From: Nematostella vectensis
Taxonomy: Eukaryota; Cnidaria; Anthozoa; Actiniaria; Edwardsiidae
NCBI RefSeq assembly: GCF_932526225.1
Contig: NC_064043.1
Location: 7,927,501 to 7,991,500, forward strand
DNA: 64,000 nucleotides
Direction of reading: 5' to 3'
Position numbers and translations under genes: made by a program. Below the pieces are notes generated by a model, which saw nothing but the letters and a program-made list of their open reading frames with translations, was not told the DNA's origin and did no database searches. Below, in pieces: positions 59,674-64,000 of this stretch. Within the stretch, counting starts at the first letter, position 1; every line of letters begins with the position of its first letter.

Positions 59674-62161
59674 ATGGATGCGATGATGAGCCAAGCCGAG
59701 GCGGCAGCGAGGAATGTAAGGTGGCAAAATGTTGAGGGGTCCCTGCTTGTATTTTGGGTAAACAAATTTCATGATGAGTGAAAAAGATCAACATTGCAAG
59801 TTTTGCCTTAACCACTGAGACCTGGGAAGATAATGGGCGATAGAACAGTGTAGAAATGATCAAGTTTTTTTTAAATTATTATTGCAGCCTGGCTTTTGAT
59901 GACATTTTCCTTGTTCTTACCATTGTATCTCTATGCTTTTACAAAATAAATAAAAACCTGACCAAGCATTGCAATGCATATGCGTCTCGTTAGCTCTTTT
60001 GTGTGACAACTGACTCTCTAAACAAATCCTCTCATACGTTGATCATAATGATACGTTCATTTAGTTGGGTCTCTATACCGCGCAGTCCTTTCAAACCAGG
60101 GTGGGTTGAGGTTTAACCTAACTGCAGAAACAAAGAGATGCATACAGTTGCAGCACTTGCATAGGGGGCTACTGTATAAAGAGCTAGAAAAATGACATCA
60201 AAAGTCTGGGTAAGCTATAATTTCAAACCATACCTAACTACTACGAAACTCTATCCAATTTAGTCATATGTGAACTGGCAATGACATGTCTTAGCCCTGA
60301 ACTACACACTCTAGGGCTTTCATAATCTAGCATCTCAGAGGAGTGGTAGGCTGATTTACACTCTACGACTTGAGTTATGAAGTGTCAAATACAACTAAAT
60401 CGTGCTATCTAAATCAGCCTTTAGCCAGTTTCTATACTAAATCCATTTTTAGAAATGGTATCATTTGGTGAAACACAAGTTAGAGTCACAACCAAGTAAC
60501 TTTTTTTCTGGATTTCTTTGCTCTACTGAATATACACTTTTTCATAAATAGAAGTGGCATTATTTTAGCTTTTCCCCTTATAAATCAGTTTGTATTTATC
60601 CACAGTACAAAGAATTCTTGATGTTGTACAATCGGCTGACAGAAACATGCTTCCACACCTGTGCTACCAACCTCAACTACAGATCTCTTACTCAGGAAGA
60701 GGTAAGTTTGGATGCAACGTAGAGTTAAGAGGTAAGTTTGGATGCAACGTAGAGTTAAGAGTTAAGTTTGGATGCAACGTAGAGTTAAGAGGTAAGTTTG
60801 GATGCAACGTAGAGTTAAGAGGTAAGTTTGGATTCAAGGTAGAGTTAAGAGGTAAGTTTGGATGCAACATAGAATTAAGAGGTAAGTTTGGATGCAACGT
60901 AGAGTTAAGAGGTAAGTTTGGATGCAACGTAGAGTTAAGAGGTAAGTTTGGATGCAACGTAGAGTTAAGAGGTAAGTTTGGATGCAACGTAGAGTTAAGA
61001 GGTAAGTTTGGATGCAACGTAGAGTTAAGAGGTAAGTTTGGATGCAACGTAGAGTTAAGAGGTAAGTTTGGATGCAACGTAGAGTTAAGAGGTAAGTTTG
61101 GATGCAAGGTAGAGTTAAGAGGTAAGTTTGGATGCAAGGTAGAGTTAAGAGGTAAGTTTGGATGCAAGGTAGAGTTAAGAGGTAAGTTTGGATGCAACGT
61201 AGAGTTAAGAGGTAAGTTTGGATGCATTGTAGAGTTAAGAGGTAAGTTTGGATGCAACGTAGAGTTAAGAGGTAAGTTTGGATGCAACGTAGGGTTAAGA
61301 GGTAAGTTTGGATGCAACGTAGAGTTAAGAGGTAAGTTTGGATGCAACGTAGAATTAAGAGGTAAGTTTGGATGCAATGTAGGGTTAGGAGGAAACGTTG
61401 GATGCAATGTAGAGTTAAGAGGTAAGTTTGGATGCAACGTAGAGTTAAGAGGTAAGTTTGGATGCAACGTAGAGTTAAGAGGTAAGTTTGGATGCAACGT
61501 AGGGTTAAGAGGTAAGTTTGGATGCAACGTAGAGTTAAGAGGTAAGTTTGGATGCAACGTAGAGTTAAGAGGTAAGTTTGGATGCAACGTAGAGTTAAGA
61601 GGTAAGTTTGGATGCAACGTAGGGTTAAGAGGTAAGTTTGGATGCAACGTAGAGTTAAGAGGTAAGTTTGGATGCAACGTAGGGTTAAGAGGTAAGTTTG
61701 GATGCAACGTAGAGTTAAGAGGTAAGTTTCGATGCAATGTAGAGTTAAGAGGTAAGTTTGGATGCAATGTAGAGTTAGGAGGAAACGTTGGATGCAATGT
61801 AGAGACCAATGGTCAACACAGGGGCCTCCTCCCCCACTTGGGTGTGATTTGTATCCAAAATTGACTCTAAGGGGGTCCAGCTCCACCACCATTAAGTCAA
61901 ATTATAATTATAATACCGTACCCCTTGGAAAATTCTTCACCCCAAGTATATTATCTGAATGAAGAGAAGTTATAAAAGTTGTAGATAGTTTGACTTGATT
62001 GAGTGTGATCTTTTGTAAACATTTTTTTTTTCTTGCAGACTGCCTGTGTTGATAAATGCTCAGATAAATTGGTCAATTTAAATCATCGTCAGATGGCAGT
62101 TTTTATGGAAGTTGGTCCCATGGCAGAAAAGAGATTGGGCAACATGGCTGCATCCTCCTAA
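59674..62161 (+). CDS. TIMM10B: Small Tim chaperone, TIMM10B-like, 3 exons, 86 aa
   Basis: Mitochondrial intermembrane-space chaperone of the Tim9/Tim10 family, which escorts carrier proteins to the TIM22 complex. Exons: 59674-59715, 60606-60701, 62039-62161, stop TAA. Twin CX3C motifs CFHTC (exon 2) and CVDKC (exon 3) form the helical-hairpin disulfides. [14 protein letters not shown] and [11 protein letters not shown] match TIMM10B (FLLVYNRMTELCF, KLIHSNHRLMA) better than TIMM9. The start [14 protein letters not shown] was chosen because it places a short helix before the hairpin; the frame is open further upstream without a better ATG. Human TIMM10B is 103 aa. Intron 2 opens with about 36 copies of its own donor region. 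An AATAAA at 62610 would end the 3' UTR. Confidence 0.9.
60702..61803 (+). repeat. 30-bp minisatellite of about 36 decoy 5' splice sites
   Basis: Unit GTAAGTTTGGATGCAACGT plus AGAGTTAAGAG; the first unit is the real donor (GAAGAG|GTAAGT at 60701/60702). By my count, 33 of 36 following units keep GAG|GTAAGT; exceptions are GTTAAGT (60771) and GGAAACG (61391, 61781). In the TIMM10B frame each unit has stops, so use of any later donor truncates the protein. The same array gives false long open frames in other frames on both strands. Confidence 0.97.
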
Positions 62162-63353
62162 CAACTAGAATTTCCCAGAAGTTCATAGGAAGGGTACTTG
62201 ATGTTTTCCAGGAGACTTGTTTTCTCCTGTCTACAGATGGTTCCAAAACAGCAGATTTTAACCTGTAGCACTGTCATCTCAATGGCATACCATATAAATT
62301 GTTCATCAGTGAATTTGTAAAAAAAAATGTTATATAGATCAAGATATTTTAAGGTTTCGCCTCTTCTTCATTCTCCCATTTTTCAATGTTAATAGCAATC
62401 ATTTGGGTTTGCAGGCTGCAGTGCCTGCCACCTCCTCAGAACCCCTGAGTTTGAGTGTGTCTGCCAGGATCCTAGTGGATTATAGATGTCAAGGAGATAA
62501 ACAGATCAAAGGAAGGGGGTTACTCTGCTAGTTTTAAGAGAGCCCAAAATTCCTTTACCATCCTGAAGGGTGGGGGGCACAAATAGACCAATATTTTAAT
62601 GTAATTGAGAATAAAAAATTTCTATACTTGGTATTTCTTTTTCGTATGAAATTTTAGGCTCTCTGAAGACCAATAAAAGAAACAACCACAGAGAGATAAT
62701 ACAGGCAAAAAAAACCGGGTTTTTTTATTTTTCTTTGGTTTTTGTGTTGTAAAAGGGAACAGAAGTACCCTTGTTGGATTGTCCATGTCCAGTCCAAGTC
62801 GTTGATTATCAGCCATGTATACCATAGGATGTCAGTTTCAATGCATCTGTTCCTACACCTTTTATTATAGAGCTATGTTGGATTTTAATATTACATTATT
62901 ATGTTGAAGATACCTTGATACTTAGAAACCGTTACCACTGAAAAAACTCACCAACCTCAAACATACATACATTGATGGATAAACCAAAAAGTTATCCTTA
63001 AGAATTGTTAAAAAGATAAATATTTTTTTATGCTAATGGCATGTTATAATGAAATGTTTTTCTGTCTGTGTGGACAAAATATCTTGATACCTCAAAGTTG
63101 AATCAACAATCAAATTGAGAGAAGCATAACATTAAAGGTATGAAATTTAATTGCTTATAAAGTCAAGTCCTATATCTGATGCCCTATTGAGCAAATCTGA
63201 ACAAATCTTTTTCCTCTTTTCTGTTTTGAATTTTTTTTTGGATCCTTCATAGCATCTTAAACAAAACAAACCCTAAACCTAAACTAAATTAGACAATAAT
63301 ATTTTTGGGGTACAGCAACAGAATAAACAGCCTTTGTTCCAAAACTGACACTT
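62162..63353. other. 3' flank of TIMM10B and convergent gene
   Basis: No coding sequence seen. It contains the TIMM10B 3' UTR with AATAAA at 62610-62615 and presumably the 3' UTR of the minus-strand gene ending at 63354. Confidence 0.5.
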
Positions 63354-63869
63354 TTACAAGGCAATCGCTTGAATTGCTTGGACCCCACTGTTGCAAATTC
63401 CACATCTAAGTTGAGACTGAAGGCCACAAGGAAGTGGTTTCTCTGAGCGGCGACGCTTAGGTGCTGGCATGCAGTCCTCATCACTCAATATGCCTTCAAC
63501 CATGCTGCTAAGGCGCTTGAGCTCATCTCGCATCGCTGCTCCCTCAAACTCACAACTATCAGAATTCGCTTCAATAGGGACTGGCTTGTCTGTATGCAAA
63601 TGATCTGGAAGAATGACAGACAGTTCTTCGACTCCCTCAGGAATGGTTGCTAGGCTTTGATGGAAGAAGCGCTTGGTTTCTCTTGACTTTCTAGTGGCTG
63701 CTTTTTGGGTTTCCACCCCAAATGTTGAATGCAGTAGCTCACGACATCTGATGAGGTCACCAAATTCAACACGCGTCAGCTTCTGAAGCTTGATGACAGC
63801 AGTCAGCCAGCCAGATGGAGACAAGCTCTCCAGCTCTTGGCTGAATATAGCCAAGGCCAACACAGAAAC
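63354..63869 (-). CDS. Last coding exon of an unrecognised gene (partial)
   Basis: An open frame of about 171 codons reads from an acceptor (TTTTTTTAAAG|GTTTCT at 63869) to TAA at 63354. It begins VSVLALAIFSQELESLSPSGW. It is hydrophilic overall, with an early part rich in leucine helices (WLTAVIKLQKLTRVEF), an acidic middle, a likely nuclear localisation signal PAPKRRR, and a C-terminal cysteine cluster CGLQSQLRCGICNSG. Codon-like composition and the acceptor support a real exon. The preceding exon is beyond 64000. No family recognised. Confidence 0.65.
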   Translation of the reverse strand, partial: VSVLALAIFSQELESLSPSGWLTAVIKLQKLTRVEFGDLIRCRELLHSTFGVETQKAATRKSRETKRFFHQSLATIPEGVEELSVILPDHLHTDKPVPIEANSDSCEFEGAAMRDELKRLSSMVEGILSDEDCMPAPKRRRSEKPLPCGLQSQLRCGICNSGVQAIQAIAL

Positions 63870-64000
63870 CTTTAAAAAAATAGAAACCTATGAGAAACCA
63901 TAAAAATAAATAGTATGTCTACTTGGACATACTATGGAATGTTAAGCATGAGCTAGGAAGCACCCATTTGATTAGGATATTGCTTATACATCAGAAGTCA

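Noticed and set aside
60590..61864. 424-codon open frame of repeated [10 protein letters not shown], and long frames on the other strand
   Set aside because: Product of a 30-bp repeat whose length is a multiple of three; it is out of frame with TIMM10B exon 2 and the array is intronic.

Overview
The window is animal nuclear DNA. The genes are split by many GT-AG introns, the coding exons encode conserved metazoan proteins, and the introns hold minisatellites, small inverted-repeat transposons and a decayed LINE. An intron-rich genome, an animal universal stress protein gene, about 40% GC by eye and abundant MITEs fit an anthozoan cnidarian (sea anemone or coral) best. That assignment is inference; a mollusc or other intron-rich invertebrate is not excluded.

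Layout: (1) 2565-4753 (+), universal stress protein, four exons, 160 aa. (2) 6975-17356 (-), PFAS, the FGAM synthase of purine biosynthesis, ten coding exons, 1362 aa, tail-to-tail with the stress gene. (3) 17357-20695, repeat-rich spacer. (4) 20696-23095 (+), TATA promoter and two exons encoding a basic Pro/Arg repeat region; they are phase-compatible with the next gene. (5) 23560-25743 (+), 5'-truncated, frameshifted CR1/L2-like LINE ending in (TTA)n. (6) 27645-36743 (+), SLC6 sodium-coupled transporter, ten coding exons, 634 aa. (7) 38762-58810 (-), cohesin SMC1, 38 coding exons, 1231 aa, essentially the length of human SMC1A. (8) 59674-62161 (+), TIMM10B-like small Tim chaperone, head-to-head with SMC1. 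(9) 63354-63869 (-), last exon of an unrecognised gene that runs out of the window. All gene models were assembled by hand from homology, splice consensus and reading phase; each junction listed keeps the frame.

The genes are not a functional cluster: purine synthesis, transport, cohesin and mitochondrial import are unrelated housekeeping roles. The striking feature is shared architecture. In four different genes an exon-intron junction has been tandemly amplified inside the adjoining intron: the PFAS exon 1 donor (2 extra copies), the SLC6 exon 3 acceptor (11 extra copies, 104-bp period), the SMC1 exon 4 acceptor (3 extra copies, 89-bp period, plus one older copy) and the TIMM10B exon 2 donor (36 extra 30-bp units, about 33 keeping a perfect G|GTAAGT). 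Each array is a string of decoy splice sites beside the real one. This is the observation most worth following up.

The introns and spacers also carry at least ten short inverted-repeat elements, several with visible target-site duplications, and several minisatellites, one with a clear higher-order structure.
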